Shown piece by piece: positions 17,575 to 27,167 of a stretch of 58,313 nucleotides of DNA (positions within the stretch are counted from its first letter, which is position 1; every line of letters begins with the position of its first letter). The stretch comes from Singulisphaera sp. GP187 (lineage in GTDB: Bacteria; Planctomycetota; Phycisphaerae; Phycisphaerales; SM1A02). Below the pieces are notes generated by a model. That model was not told where the DNA came from and searched no databases. It saw nothing but the letters and a program-made list of their open reading frames with translations. The translations under genes and the position numbers were made by a program. The DNA lies in NCBI GenBank assembly GCA_945871445.1, contig CAMBWI010000007.1, positions 1 through 58,313 on the forward strand, given 5' to 3'.

Positions 17575-18441
17575 ATGTCACGCACAAAGCAAACTTCTGT
17601 TGAATCGACCGCTCGCACGCCAGTTTCGCGGATGATTCGCAAGGTCGCCATCGGAATTTTGGCGTTGACTGTTGCGTGCATTCTGACAACCGTCTTTTTC
17701 TTCGACGCCATTGCATCTCGAACTATCTCTACTGCAGGAACTCGCGTTCTTGGAGTGACAACAACTGTTCGATCAACTCATCTCGGGCTGTTCGATGGGA
17801 AGTCGTCACTCTCTGGGCTCAAGATTGCAGAGCCCGCTGGTTTCGGCGAAGGTTCGATGATCAGCGTAGAGACCGCATCAGTGACAGTTGGACTTACGGA
17901 ACTTTTGAGCAGTGACATTGTTATTGAGGAAATATCCATTGATGGAGTGACTGTCAACTTGGTTCAGGCCAACAGCCAAGTCAACCTACAGGTTGTTGCA
18001 ACAAACCTGACCGGCACGGATAAGAGTGATCAAGGAACTCCAACCCCAGCATCTCCAAGCGATAAATCATCAAGCTCTGTAACGATTCGACAATTGAAAG
18101 TTACCAACATCAAAGTCTTTGCAACAGGGGATACAGCACTGGTGGGAAGCAAGCCTATTGAAGTCTCGATTCCTGACATCGTGATCAATGATGTTGGGAC
18201 GAAGACGCCGATCAGCGAAGTTGCTGAGCAAATTTCGACGCAATTGATGAATCATTTGCTTGTCGCAATTGTTGAGGCGAAGATCACTGGGCTGCCGCAG
18301 AGTATGTTGAGTGGATTGAACAGCGCCTCTTCAACTTTGGGGACGGCAGCAGCTTCGTTTCTCAATGGAAGCGGCGACGCAATTAAGAACACTATAGATG
18401 GTGCAGAAAGTGCGATTAAATCAATCTTCGGTGGGAAGTAG
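17575..18441 (+). CDS. AsmA/DUF748-like membrane-anchored protein
   Basis: A 288-residue protein with one N-terminal transmembrane helix (about residues 20-42) and a mainly beta extracytoplasmic region. The segment [19 protein letters not shown] with [15 protein letters not shown] and [16 protein letters not shown] has the pattern of AsmA-like/DUF748 repeats (small beta-taco modules), a family linked to envelope lipid transport and outer membrane assembly. A Ser/Thr/Pro-rich linker near 150-165 precedes a second module. The start ATG 17575 is preferred; ATG 17557 is possible but almost abuts the divergent folE start. Family assignment is by pattern only. Confidence 0.6.
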   Translation: MSRTKQTSVESTARTPVSRMIRKVAIGILALTVACILTTVFFFDAIASRTISTAGTRVLGVTTTVRSTHLGLFDGKSSLSGLKIAEPAGFGEGSMISVETASVTVGLTELLSSDIVIEEISIDGVTVNLVQANSQVNLQVVATNLTGTDKSDQGTPTPASPSDKSSSSVTIRQLKVTNIKVFATGDTALVGSKPIEVSIPDIVINDVGTKTPISEVAEQISTQLMNHLLVAIVEAKITGLPQSMLSGLNSASSTLGTAAASFLNGSGDAIKNTIDGAESAIKSIFGGK

Positions 18442-18455
18442 AGCGAGAGAATCGA

Positions 18456-18675
18456 GCGACGGTAACAGCCACGGAATTGCATTCGTGAGCAGCCGTGGAA
18501 AGTCCTCTCGGGGCTCAAACAGTCCTCGGCGACCGACACGATCCGATTGTTCGAAGTTCGATTGCAAGTTCAGTCGGCCGCCTGCGGAACTCGCCCGAGA
18601 GAACTTTCCAGCAGCTGGGAACGCAAGTTAAAGCGCGACAGATTGGAAACACCGTTGAGCGTGAATTCGATTCGC
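18456..18675 (+). repeat. Dispersed palindromic repeat, copy 2
   Basis: Collinear over 220 bp with copy 1 (153-372): the core begins 33 bases in and the terminal GATTCGC is at the same offset of 180 from the core start in both. Arms here are better preserved: GTGGAAAGTCCTCTCGGG at 18495-18512 against CCCGAGAGAACTTTCC. It starts 15 bp after the AsmA-like gene. The remaining spacer to the S9 peptidase (18676-18803) shows nothing I recognise. Confidence 0.88.
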
Positions 18676-18803
18676 ATCTGCAAGAACCTCATTCGAGTCC
18701 AAGCTTGTTTGAACTCAGGGGAAAATCAGCCTGCAACACAACACGGTATTTCTGTGATGTTTGCGCCCGAGGCTGAATCGGTTCGTCTCACAAATCCGCC
18801 GCG

Positions 18804-20843
18804 CTAAAAAATCTTCTTCCACCACGCAAGAATTTCGCCGAGTCGGTGCATTCGAAGATCTGGCGGTCCCGCACGACTCATCCCATGACTTGTCTCGCGT
18901 GGATATTTCACAAAGCGAACTGGAACATTTTGAACCGCAAGCGCGGCATGCACTTGCTCTGATTGTTCGATGTTGCATCGAAGATCGCCTTCGCTGTGAA
19001 TCAGCAACATTGGCGTGCGCGCTTTTGAAAAACTTGCGATTGGACTGGACTTCCAAAGTTGCTTTGGATCCGTGTACGCAGAGCCAGTCCAGTACACGCC
19101 AGGAACATCTGGGAAATCTGAATTGCCAGAGTGACTGACGATGTTTGAAACGCATCGATCGCTGATTGCGCCGCAGAATTCTTGGGAATGTCCTACCGCC
19201 CACAGAGTCATAAAGCCACCATACGAACCACCCATAATTCCAATACGCGCATTGTCGATTGCACGATCGCTGCGCATCGCACGAGTGATTGCTTGAACAT
19301 CCATCCAATCTTTCCCGCCCCAAGTACCTTGAATTGCTTGGCAGAACGCGCGTCCATATCCCTTGGATCCTCGGGGATTTCCATACACCACGGTGTATCC
19401 CGCTGCAGCAAGCAATTGAAACTCATGGAAGAAAGCCCATCCATATTGCGCGTGTGGTCCGCCGTGCACTTCGAGAATGCCAGGAGTTTTTCTTTTCGAA
19501 CGCGCAGACTTTGGCGGACGCATCGTCCAATAGTGGACAGCAACGCCATCTTTTGCTTTTGCCCAAGATTCTTCGGGCACTGCAAGATCAAGTTCATCAC
19601 AGAGCGAACTGTTGAAACGAGTGACTTGGCGAACGGGGAATTCTCTGCCAGTGATATCTGCAACACAAACTTCGGGCGGTTCAGTCGGCGCAGATCGAAT
19701 CAGCGCAATGCGCGAGCCACTGCGAGAAAGTGTGCACGGAAGATGTTCGGCTCCAACAGGTGTGTGAAGAGCAACAAAATTTCCGCCAAGACTAGCGCTT
19801 GCGATATGACCAGAGCCATGCCATCCAATTCGCATCATCAAAGAGTCACCACCAGGCATCCATTGAATCCAAGAAGCAAATGATGTGTCGACGGAGTCGG
19901 AGAGTGTCGTACTCATCAAACAGAAATCGCTTGCGCGAAGCAGATTGCGTGTGACCTTTGTTCGCAGATCGTGCACAAATAATCCAAGATTTTCAGTCGC
20001 ATACATTTCTGTGCGACCAACTCTTCCTGCGTATGCAACCATTGTTCCGTCGGGACTCCACGCAATAGAACTCTTTGGTCCTTCGGGAAGTGCGCTGATC
20101 GCCTTGATTTTCCCATTTCGCACATCAGCGATAACGATTTCAGTCTTCCATGGTTCGAAGAGTGCCCGAGGCGATCGATTGACAGTCGCAGCAATCGTCC
20201 GGCCATCTGGTGACCAATCAAACGAGAACATCCCAAGAGTGTCGCCGAGGTCAATCTCTCGAATGCGGCGCGTTCGAATATTCAAGATGTGCAATCGAAA
20301 GCGCGCCGATCCGAAGACGCCATCTCCGTCGAGTCTGTACCACGGATCATCAATGACAAGCGGGGGAGTGCTTCGGCCACTGGCTTCTCGCGCTTTACCA
20401 GCAGCGCGAGTTCGCTCGGCAAGAGTCAATCGATATGCGAATGCAATCTCGTCGCCTCGTGGAGAGAAACGAAAATTTCCAATCGAACCATCAAGAAGTT
20501 TTGTCAATTTCTTTGGCGTTGCAAGTTTCATCCCACGTATCGCCGCCAACATGATTTGCGGATTGCCTCGCTCTGCTTCACGAATGAACGCAAGTGAAGT
20601 TCCGTCGGGAGACCAGCGCGGCGCGCGATCGCGCGGTCCTGCCGTCAATCGGCGGGCTTTCTTCACGCCATCGGTTGATGTGATCCAAATTTGTGTGCAA
20701 TAGGTGCTTGGCTCATCCGCAACTTTGTGCACGAATGCGATGCGCTCGCCATTGCCATCAATCTGTGGATCGGATGGAACGATAATTTTCCGTACATCTT
20801 CCGCCGTGATTTTCCGCAATTTAATTTGTGCTCGCCGTGCCAT
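18804..20843 (-). CDS. S9 family prolyl oligopeptidase, cytoplasmic type
   Basis: A 679-residue serine peptidase with an N-terminal beta-propeller of TolB/WD40-like blades (repeated WSPDGT motifs) and a C-terminal alpha/beta hydrolase. The nucleophile is in GGSYGGFM, the acid in HSEGDLRCNIEQS and the histidine in ETSHGM, all in the correct order. No signal peptide, so it is probably cytoplasmic, trimming short peptides (acylaminoacyl-peptidase or dipeptidyl-peptidase-like). Divergent from hutG across 26 bp. A second, exported S9 enzyme lies at 48315. Confidence 0.93.
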   Translation of the reverse strand: MARRAQIKLRKITAEDVRKIIVPSDPQIDGNGERIAFVHKVADEPSTYCTQIWITSTDGVKKARRLTAGPRDRAPRWSPDGTSLAFIREAERGNPQIMLAAIRGMKLATPKKLTKLLDGSIGNFRFSPRGDEIAFAYRLTLAERTRAAGKAREASGRSTPPLVIDDPWYRLDGDGVFGSARFRLHILNIRTRRIREIDLGDTLGMFSFDWSPDGRTIAATVNRSPRALFEPWKTEIVIADVRNGKIKAISALPEGPKSSIAWSPDGTMVAYAGRVGRTEMYATENLGLFVHDLRTKVTRNLLRASDFCLMSTTLSDSVDTSFASWIQWMPGGDSLMMRIGWHGSGHIASASLGGNFVALHTPVGAEHLPCTLSRSGSRIALIRSAPTEPPEVCVADITGREFPVRQVTRFNSSLCDELDLAVPEESWAKAKDGVAVHYWTMRPPKSARSKRKTPGILEVHGGPHAQYGWAFFHEFQLLAAAGYTVVYGNPRGSKGYGRAFCQAIQGTWGGKDWMDVQAITRAMRSDRAIDNARIGIMGGSYGGFMTLWAVGHSQEFCGAISDRCVSNIVSHSGNSDFPDVPGVYWTGSAYTDPKQLWKSSPIASFSKARTPMLLIHSEGDLRCNIEQSEQVHAALAVQNVPVRFVKYPRETSHGMSRAGPPDLRMHRLGEILAWWKKIF

Positions 20844-20869
20844 AGGACTTCATCGTAGGATCATCCGTC

Positions 20870-21823
20870 ATGACATGGGTATGGCGAGGTCGAGATGATG
20901 GACCAGATCCAGCGGCACAACGTTGGCATCAAGTGATCCGTCCATGGGATGCTGCTCCGCGAATGCGTGGTCGGAAGCGTCCAATCGTGGTGATCGGATA
21001 TCCAACTGATGCAGGAGTTCGAGCCAACTTCGGACGACCAGGTGCAGTCGATGGTCCAGCAGCGCTGCGAACTGCATGCGCAAATTTGCCTGCACCAACA
21101 ACGCATTCGCTCTTCGATGCAGGCGACGCAAGTGGCGCAGGCGAAGATGTTGAAAGTTGGCAGCAATCACTTGCTGCGGCAGTGTCAGCTGTACGCGCTG
21201 GCGATGGAATCCCACTCATTCTGGGTGGAGGCCACGATCAAGCCTTTGGTCATTGGATTGGAACTGTGCGCGCGGCTGCCGATGGTGCAGTCGTTGGCTG
21301 CATCAACTTCGATGCGCACATCGATATGCGATCGTTGCAATCTGGTCGCGCGCATTCTGGAACTCCATTCTTTCAAGTGCATGCATGGAGCGCAGCCAAT
21401 AGCCGACCATTCAAATACATGCTGCTTGGTATGCAACCTCCGCACAACACACCAGCATTGATTCATACTGCATCCGCTGCAGGAGCACAGCTTGTTGATG
21501 CGGATGCGTTCCATCCTGGCCAAGAGGCATCGTTGTTGCAATTGGTTGATCGTTTTCTGTTGAATGTCGATCTGGTCTGTTTGAGTATCTACTTGGATGT
21601 CTTCAGCGCAGCATCTGCTCCAGGCGTGAGCGCTCCATCACCAATGGGAATCGCTCCTGATGCAACCTTCCGTACGATTCTTCGGCGAATTGCGGCAAGT
21701 GGAAAAGTTGCAGGCATAGAAGTCGCAGAGTGCGCGCCGTCGTTGGATATCGGCGGTCGCACAGCACGCTTGGGTGCTGCGGTCATCGACACAATTGTTC
21801 GCTCGCTCTCGATTCAGTCATGA
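20870..21823 (+). CDS. hutG: Formimidoylglutamase (HutG-like, arginase family)
   Basis: A 317-residue binuclear Mn2+ ureohydrolase. Metal-binding motifs GGGHDQ, INFDAHIDMR and SIYLDVF are in order, and SAPGVSAPSPMG after the last is typical of HutG rather than arginase. It would cleave N-formimidoyl-glutamate to glutamate and formamide, the last step of histidine degradation; hutH and hutU occur at 43235-46486. One oddity is that the last motif reads SIYLDV where the family normally has two metal-binding aspartates (DxD); the first is tyrosine here. Thirteen bases before the ROK kinase. Confidence 0.85.
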   Translation: MTWVWRGRDDGPDPAAQRWHQVIRPWDAAPRMRGRKRPIVVIGYPTDAGVRANFGRPGAVDGPAALRTACANLPAPTTHSLFDAGDASGAGEDVESWQQSLAAAVSAVRAGDGIPLILGGGHDQAFGHWIGTVRAAADGAVVGCINFDAHIDMRSLQSGRAHSGTPFFQVHAWSAANSRPFKYMLLGMQPPHNTPALIHTASAAGAQLVDADAFHPGQEASLLQLVDRFLLNVDLVCLSIYLDVFSAASAPGVSAPSPMGIAPDATFRTILRRIAASGKVAGIEVAECAPSLDIGGRTARLGAAVIDTIVRSLSIQS

Positions 21824-21836
21824 GGATGCAGGCGTG

Positions 21837-22742
21837 ATGCGAATTGGAATCGATCTTGGTGGAACAAAAATCGCAGGCTGTGCATTGAGCGAAGATGGAA
21901 AAGAAATTCTGCGCCGACGCGTCGCAACTCCAAAGGGTGATTATGCAGGGACGGTGGGAGCAATTGCCGCACTCGTGGAATCTATAGAGAAGGATATTGC
22001 CACATCGTGCACTGTTGGTATTGGTTATCCCGGAAGTGTCTCTCCCAAACACGGCACTCATCGCAACGCAAATTCGACTTGTTTGAATGGACAAGATCTC
22101 ATCGGAGATCTTTCAGTAAAACTTTCCAGAGAAATTCGCGGAGCCAACGATGGAAATTGTCTCGCGCTCAGTGAAGCATTCGATGGTGAAGGACGCGATG
22201 CGCGGGTTGTCTTCGCTGTGATCATCGGAACTGGTATTGGTGGTGGAGTTGTTGTTGATAAGCGCATCTTGGTTGGCCACAACGCAATCGCAGGTGAATG
22301 GGGGCATTGCCCGATGCCAGGGACAGATCGCGCTGAGCGTCGCGCTCGACGGTGTTACTGCGGTCAAGATGGTTGTATTGAACAATTTCTTGCCGGTCCT
22401 TCATTGGAGGCAGAATATTTTCGCCATTCAAACGAGCATCGTTCGCTTGATGAAATTGTCGCGCGTAGCGAAAATGAAATTGATCCGATTGCCCATTCCA
22501 TTATCAATTCGCTTTGTCAACGATTCGCAGATGCTCTTGCAGTCGTTGTGAACACGATCGATCCTGATGTCATCGTCGTTGGTGGAGGAGTGAGCAATGT
22601 GAAGGCGATCTTCGAGCGCACGCCTGCATTGGTCGCAGCGCAGATTTTTTCAGATCATTTTGATACGCCGATTGTTCAAGCACAATTCGGCGATGCAAGC
22701 GGAGTCCGTGGCGCAGCGCGCTTGTGGGATGCTCGCTCCTAG
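21837..22742 (+). CDS. ROK family sugar kinase
   Basis: A 301-residue ROK (repressor, ORF, kinase) protein lacking an N-terminal helix-turn-helix, hence a kinase. GIDLGGTKI (residues 3-11) is the ATP-binding start, GTGIGGGVV the second phosphate loop, and CYCGQDGCIE the ROK zinc-binding signature. GEWGH carries the conserved histidine. Candidate substrates are fructose, glucose or N-acetylglucosamine/N-acetylmannosamine; choice between them is not possible. ATG at 21837 is preferred over an upstream start inside hutG. Its stop overlaps the convergent D-amino-acid dehydrogenase gene by four bases. Confidence 0.9.
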   Translation: MRIGIDLGGTKIAGCALSEDGKEILRRRVATPKGDYAGTVGAIAALVESIEKDIATSCTVGIGYPGSVSPKHGTHRNANSTCLNGQDLIGDLSVKLSREIRGANDGNCLALSEAFDGEGRDARVVFAVIIGTGIGGGVVVDKRILVGHNAIAGEWGHCPMPGTDRAERRARRCYCGQDGCIEQFLAGPSLEAEYFRHSNEHRSLDEIVARSENEIDPIAHSIINSLCQRFADALAVVVNTIDPDVIVVGGGVSNVKAIFERTPALVAAQIFSDHFDTPIVQAQFGDASGVRGAARLWDARS

Positions 22743-23995
22743 CGTCTGTCAGGACGCACAGCTGCGAGAATGTCTGGATCAATCGATTGCGTTTGTCCGC
22801 AGATGTCTGCAGCGATGATGCGACCTGTGATCGGCCCGAGCATCAATCCCATCATTGCGTGCCCCGTTGCGATATAGAGTCCTGGCGTTGATCTGGCAAA
22901 GCCGATCACTGGCATTCCATCGGCAGTACACGGTCTATATCCCGCCCATTCTGAGGTCGCACGGCCAGTATCAATACCGTGCAAATATTTTCGTGCGCCA
23001 GCGATGAGTGCATTGAGTCGTCGTCGCATCCAAGGTCGTCCAACAGGTGCAATCTCAAGCGTGCCCGCTAAACGTAATTGATTTCCCATCGGGTTATAGG
23101 CAACAAATGTTTCGTGCATCACGCCACCTGTGATTGGTAATTGACTGACACCTTCCAATTGCACGTGATATCCCCGAGCAGGTTGCATCGGTACCGATAT
23201 TCCAGCAGATTTCGCAAGTTCACTCGACCAAATTCCTGCAGAAAGCACCACATTTTCTCCACGCACAATTTCGCCAGTACTGAGCCGTGCACCGATGCAT
23301 ATTCCTTTCGCATCTCGTTCGATTCCCACAACAGTGACACCAGTTCGAATCGTCACTCCATGTCTTGGAAGTGCATCTGCAAGTCCACGCACAAGTCGAC
23401 CTGGATGAATGATCGCACTGTCGACATAATGAATCGCACCCGCAACTTCATCTTTATATGCCCCATCGCGTCTACGCAATTCAGCTCCAGAAATTCGGTC
23501 AGTGCGATATCCCATCGGTGCAAGCGTGCGTCCTTCGCGTGCAGCAGCATCAAGATTGTTCTCGTCAAGTATGAGATCCATCCAACCAGACCGTCGATAC
23601 AGACAGTCAATCGATTCGGCATCTAGAATCTCTTCGAGTGCTTGAATAGTTCGCCAACCCATCGCGCATAGCGTTCGCAAGCATCGTTCTGTGTGTGCTT
23701 CATTGCAGCTTCGATGAAATGTCCAGAGCCATTGAAGAAGATTTGGGGAGAGACTTGGGCGAATCCAGAGTGGACTCGATGAATTGAACATCCAGCGAAG
23801 TCCTCTCCAAGACGCACCAGGTCTGGTAAGTGGATAATGCCCAATTGAAAAGAGTCCTGCATTTCCGCTTGATGCGCCGTCAAATGTTGTGCTTTGTTCG
23901 AGCACAACAACATCAACTCCGCACTTGGCGAGTTCATATGCCGCGCACAGTCCAACAATTCCTGCGCCGATGATGACCGTCCGTGGTGATCCCAT
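22739..23995 (-). CDS. dadA: FAD-dependent D-amino-acid dehydrogenase (DadA-like)
   Basis: A 418-residue flavoprotein of the DAO family. The N-terminal Rossmann motif is GAGIVGLCAAYELAKCG (residues 8-24) ending in an acidic strand (VVLEQ). The C-terminal FAD-contact segment is TADGMPVIGFARSTPGLYIATGHAMMG, as in DadA. It would oxidise D-amino acids to keto acids and pass electrons to the respiratory chain. The start is divergent from the Gfo/Idh/MocA gene across 13 bp. The symbol is by family similarity; sarcosine or hydroxyproline oxidases are close relatives. Confidence 0.85.
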   Translation of the reverse strand: MGSPRTVIIGAGIVGLCAAYELAKCGVDVVVLEQSTTFDGASSGNAGLFSIGHYPLTRPGASWRGLRWMFNSSSPLWIRPSLSPNLLQWLWTFHRSCNEAHTERCLRTLCAMGWRTIQALEEILDAESIDCLYRRSGWMDLILDENNLDAAAREGRTLAPMGYRTDRISGAELRRRDGAYKDEVAGAIHYVDSAIIHPGRLVRGLADALPRHGVTIRTGVTVVGIERDAKGICIGARLSTGEIVRGENVVLSAGIWSSELAKSAGISVPMQPARGYHVQLEGVSQLPITGGVMHETFVAYNPMGNQLRLAGTLEIAPVGRPWMRRRLNALIAGARKYLHGIDTGRATSEWAGYRPCTADGMPVIGFARSTPGLYIATGHAMMGLMLGPITGRIIAADICGQTQSIDPDILAAVRPDRR

Positions 23996-24008
23996 AGTTC
24001 TCTATGCT

Positions 24009-25100
24009 ATGAAGCTTATGACCCTTGGACTAGGAATGATTGGCTGTGGAGGTATCGGAAATGTTCACGCGCTTGCCGCCCTACGTGCTGGGATAAACAT
24101 TGTTGGAGCGTGGGACATTCTCCCCGATCGTGCTGCGCTTCTCATTCAACAACATGGTGCAAAGGGCAGTCAATCCGCACCGAGTATCGACGCGCTTTTA
24201 GCGATGAAGGGGATTGACGCAGTCGTTGTTGCAGTTCCAAACGATCGGCACTGCGAATGTGCGTGCACAGCGCTGAAGGCTGGAAAACATGTGTTGTTGG
24301 AAAAACCAATGGCGCTCACCACCGCACAGTGTGATGAGATAATCGCCGCTGCATCGCAAAGTGCGGGAAGATTACAAATGGGATTTGTCTGCCGAGGAAC
24401 TCCAGCAGCTTTGACCGTGAAGCAGTGGATCGACGCTGGCAGATTTGGCGATATCTACCACATCAAGGCGAGTCTTTATCGCCGACGGGGCATTCCTGGA
24501 TTAGGTGGTTGGTTCACTACCAAAAAACATTCTGGCGGAGGGCCGCTGATCGATCTTGGAGTGCATGTGATCGATCTCGCGCTTCACCTTGCCGGTCATC
24601 CAAAAGCGCAACGCGTCAGTGGTGCAACGTGGTCAAAGTTCGGTCACCCTATCGGCGAATATCGATATACATCGATGTGGGCTGGACCACCAAAGGTCGA
24701 TGGAATTTTCGATGTTGAAGATGGCGCAGTGGCCCTCATTCGGTGTGCTGGTGGTTTGACGATCGAGGTGAATGTCACGTGGGCTGCGAATCTTCCAGAA
24801 GGATCGACAAAGGACGGAATTTCAATCTGGGGTTCGCGTGCAGGAACAAACTTCGACATCTTTGGTAAGGAAGTTTCGATTGCCACTGAAGAGCAGGGGA
24901 TGTTGGTGGATATCAAGCCCCAGTTTGAAGCAACGAATCCAATGGATCAAGCGTGGGATCAGCAGTACCGACATTTTCAATCAATGGTCTGCCAAGGAAA
25001 AACGCCCTTCGCCACTGGGGCGCAAGGGCGTTCATTGCAAGCGGTCATCGACGCAATTTACGAAAGTTCCAATCTCAACCGCGAAGTCGAAATTGGCTGA
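24009..25100 (+). CDS. Gfo/Idh/MocA family NAD(P)-dependent oxidoreductase
   Basis: A 363-residue dehydrogenase with an N-terminal Rossmann fold (GMIGCGGIGNVHALAAL, residues 8-24) and the conserved catalytic motif EKPMA (about residue 99). The C-terminal alpha/beta domain has GGGPLIDLGVHVIDLALHLAG, typical of the family. No Tat signal, so it is cytoplasmic, unlike many planctomycete relatives. Substrate is probably a sugar or inositol derivative but is not readable. ATG 24009 is preferred, with a second ATG three codons later. Convergent with the TlpA-like gene. Confidence 0.92.
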   Translation: MKLMTLGLGMIGCGGIGNVHALAALRAGINIVGAWDILPDRAALLIQQHGAKGSQSAPSIDALLAMKGIDAVVVAVPNDRHCECACTALKAGKHVLLEKPMALTTAQCDEIIAAASQSAGRLQMGFVCRGTPAALTVKQWIDAGRFGDIYHIKASLYRRRGIPGLGGWFTTKKHSGGGPLIDLGVHVIDLALHLAGHPKAQRVSGATWSKFGHPIGEYRYTSMWAGPPKVDGIFDVEDGAVALIRCAGGLTIEVNVTWAANLPEGSTKDGISIWGSRAGTNFDIFGKEVSIATEEQGMLVDIKPQFEATNPMDQAWDQQYRHFQSMVCQGKTPFATGAQGRSLQAVIDAIYESSNLNREVEIG

Positions 25101-25106
25101 CGACTT

Positions 25107-26228
25107 TCAGATTGCCTTTCCATTTGCGGGCGAATCTGTCTCATACTTCTTCAAAGTTTCTTTCATCTCGTCCAGCATTGGACCAGCTTCTGTGTTTTCG
25201 ATCGCGGACTTCTGTGTTGCGATCGCCAGTTTCTGATCGGCGGAATCCCAATATGCGCGGGCAAGTGTGTCGAGAATCGCACCGTCTTTGCTATTGCTCG
25301 CCGCAGTAGCCGCTTGTGCTGTCTTGAGAGCAAATGGGATGTCACGTGTTTTGACAGCTTTGGAATCAAGCACGAACCAAGCAACTTGATTGAGACCCAT
25401 TGCGTTCTTCTCTGCGATGAGTGCCGAGACAACTTTTTGCCCAAGCGCATACGCCGCTTCTGGTTGATTTGCTGAACCAAGCAAGATCTGAAACTTTTGC
25501 AATTCCATTCCAAGTGCTTCTTGTGGATTCGCTTTCGCAATCGCCGAATCGAGCGCTGCTAGGAATGCAGCGTAGTCATTTGTTTTTTGAGCTTCGCGCA
25601 GGAGTCCAGACATTCTTCGCTGCATTTTATTTGATTGCGCAGCGCCTAGGAATGATTCTTTCGCCGCTGCGATGTCCCACTTCCCATCGACAATCGCTGC
25701 GATAGGCTGGTCCATTTTCATCGGGTGACCGATCCACTGCACGACCGAATCCTTCACAATGAAAGCACAAGGGATTCCATTCTGCATCGCAGGTTTCATG
25801 TACTGCGAATGTGCAGAACGATCCGAATCTACGCAAAGGGTGTATTTCGTCTTCTCTGCCCACTCGGGCTTTGCAAGAAAGGTCGTGACTGTTTCAAGTT
25901 TTTCATCACTGATACCCATAATGACGACACCCTTGTCTGCATAGGTGTGCTGCACTTCTGAAAGATGCGGCATCCCAGATTTGCAAGGCCCGCACCAGGT
26001 TGCCCAGAATTCGAGAACATAAACCTTTCCTGGTTCGAAGCTCGAGATTGAATCTCCCTTTACGAAATTTTCAATTTCAGGAAATGGCGCTGCAGAACCA
26101 GGAAACATTGTTGGTTCTTGCATTTCGGGCTCAACTGTCTTGGCCGCAGGCACGAGCTTTGTGGCAGGCACCGAAGGGGCGTCAGATTGAGGAAGTGCAA
26201 ATGAGGCGGCAAGAATGAGTGTGAGCAT
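25107..26228 (-). CDS. TlpA-like thioredoxin-domain protein, exported
   Basis: A 373-residue protein starting with a signal peptide (MLTLILAASFALPQ). The start is fixed by TTAGGAGAA eight bases upstream. A redoxin/TlpA domain follows with the active site WATWCGPCKSGMP (about residues 73-85) and the characteristic VYVLEFWA strand. Residues about 185-370 form a helical, TPR-like region. Such proteins are extracytoplasmic thiol-disulfide reductases. Lies alone on the minus strand, divergent from folD. Confidence 0.88.
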   Translation of the reverse strand: MLTLILAASFALPQSDAPSVPATKLVPAAKTVEPEMQEPTMFPGSAAPFPEIENFVKGDSISSFEPGKVYVLEFWATWCGPCKSGMPHLSEVQHTYADKGVVIMGISDEKLETVTTFLAKPEWAEKTKYTLCVDSDRSAHSQYMKPAMQNGIPCAFIVKDSVVQWIGHPMKMDQPIAAIVDGKWDIAAAKESFLGAAQSNKMQRRMSGLLREAQKTNDYAAFLAALDSAIAKANPQEALGMELQKFQILLGSANQPEAAYALGQKVVSALIAEKNAMGLNQVAWFVLDSKAVKTRDIPFALKTAQAATAASNSKDGAILDTLARAYWDSADQKLAIATQKSAIENTEAGPMLDEMKETLKKYETDSPANGKAI

Positions 26229-26296
26229 GAAAGTTCTCCTAAGGAATATGAATTTAAGACCAACAAGAGAATAGCGGAAGAGATACATTTCACCCA

Positions 26297-27139
26297 ATGC
26301 CAGCCAAAGTCATCGACGGAAAAGCAATAGGCGCTCAAGTTCGCACCGAGATTCGTAAGCGAATCGAGATTGCCAAGCGCAGTGTTCGATTGGATGCAGT
26401 CTTGGTCGGAGACGATCGTGCGGCTGCGATTTATGCGCAAAATCAAGCGAAAACCTGCGCCGAAGCTGGGATCGAATATCACTTGCACTCATTGCCAGCG
26501 AGTTGCGGATACGACGAAATCGCAGGCCGCATTCTGCTGATGAACACAGAAGAGTCGATCAAAGCAATCATGCTGCACCTTCCACTGCCTGCATTCGTCG
26601 ACACGGAGCGCATTCAATCGCTGATTGCGCCGGAAAAAGATGTTGAGGGAGTGAATCCTGCAAATATCGGCAATGTTGTTTATGGCCATCGAAGTTTGGT
26701 GCCCTGCACCGCCCTTGCAACGCTGGAGATGATCGAATCGACTGGAATTACATTACGAGGTTCGAAGTGCGTCATTGTTGGCGCAAGTAATATTGTTGGC
26801 AAACCAATCGCAGTTTTATTGATGCGCGCAGAAGCGACAGTGGTCAGTGCAAATAAGTTCACCAAGAATCTCTCTGCGCTCACGCGTGAAGCGGATGTCG
26901 TGGTTGCTGCTGCAGGTGTGCCATCACTTATTAAGCCTGATTGGATCAAGCCTGGGGCAGTTGTCGTAGATGTTGGCATCAATCGAATCGTTGGAGCAGA
27001 TGGAAAATCTGTCACAGTTGGTGATGTCGATCCGAAGGTTGCGGAAGTTGCAGGATGGATGAGCCCAGTTCCCGGTGGCGTTGGTCCAATGACCGTCGCA
27101 ATGCTCTTGCGAAATGTTGCAGAAGCTGCACTGCGCTGA
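26297..27139 (+). CDS. folD: Bifunctional methylenetetrahydrofolate dehydrogenase/cyclohydrolase
   Basis: FolD oxidises 5,10-methylene-THF to methenyl-THF and hydrolyses it to 10-formyl-THF. Length (280) is normal. Signatures are IMLHLPLP (substrate loop), PEKDVEGVNPANIG and VIVGASNIVGKPIAVLL (cofactor-binding). The C-terminal PVPGGVGPMTVAMLL is intact. The catalytic lysine position in YAQNQAKTCAEAGI differs slightly from the usual SxxYxxxKxxA spacing but is recognisable. Feeds purC-type purine synthesis next door; convergent with purC across 28 bp. Confidence 0.96.
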   Translation: MPAKVIDGKAIGAQVRTEIRKRIEIAKRSVRLDAVLVGDDRAAAIYAQNQAKTCAEAGIEYHLHSLPASCGYDEIAGRILLMNTEESIKAIMLHLPLPAFVDTERIQSLIAPEKDVEGVNPANIGNVVYGHRSLVPCTALATLEMIESTGITLRGSKCVIVGASNIVGKPIAVLLMRAEATVVSANKFTKNLSALTREADVVVAAAGVPSLIKPDWIKPGAVVVDVGINRIVGADGKSVTVGDVDPKVAEVAGWMSPVPGGVGPMTVAMLLRNVAEAALR

Positions 27140-27167
27140 AGGCAGTTCAAAAAAGCGAGAAGCGTTT

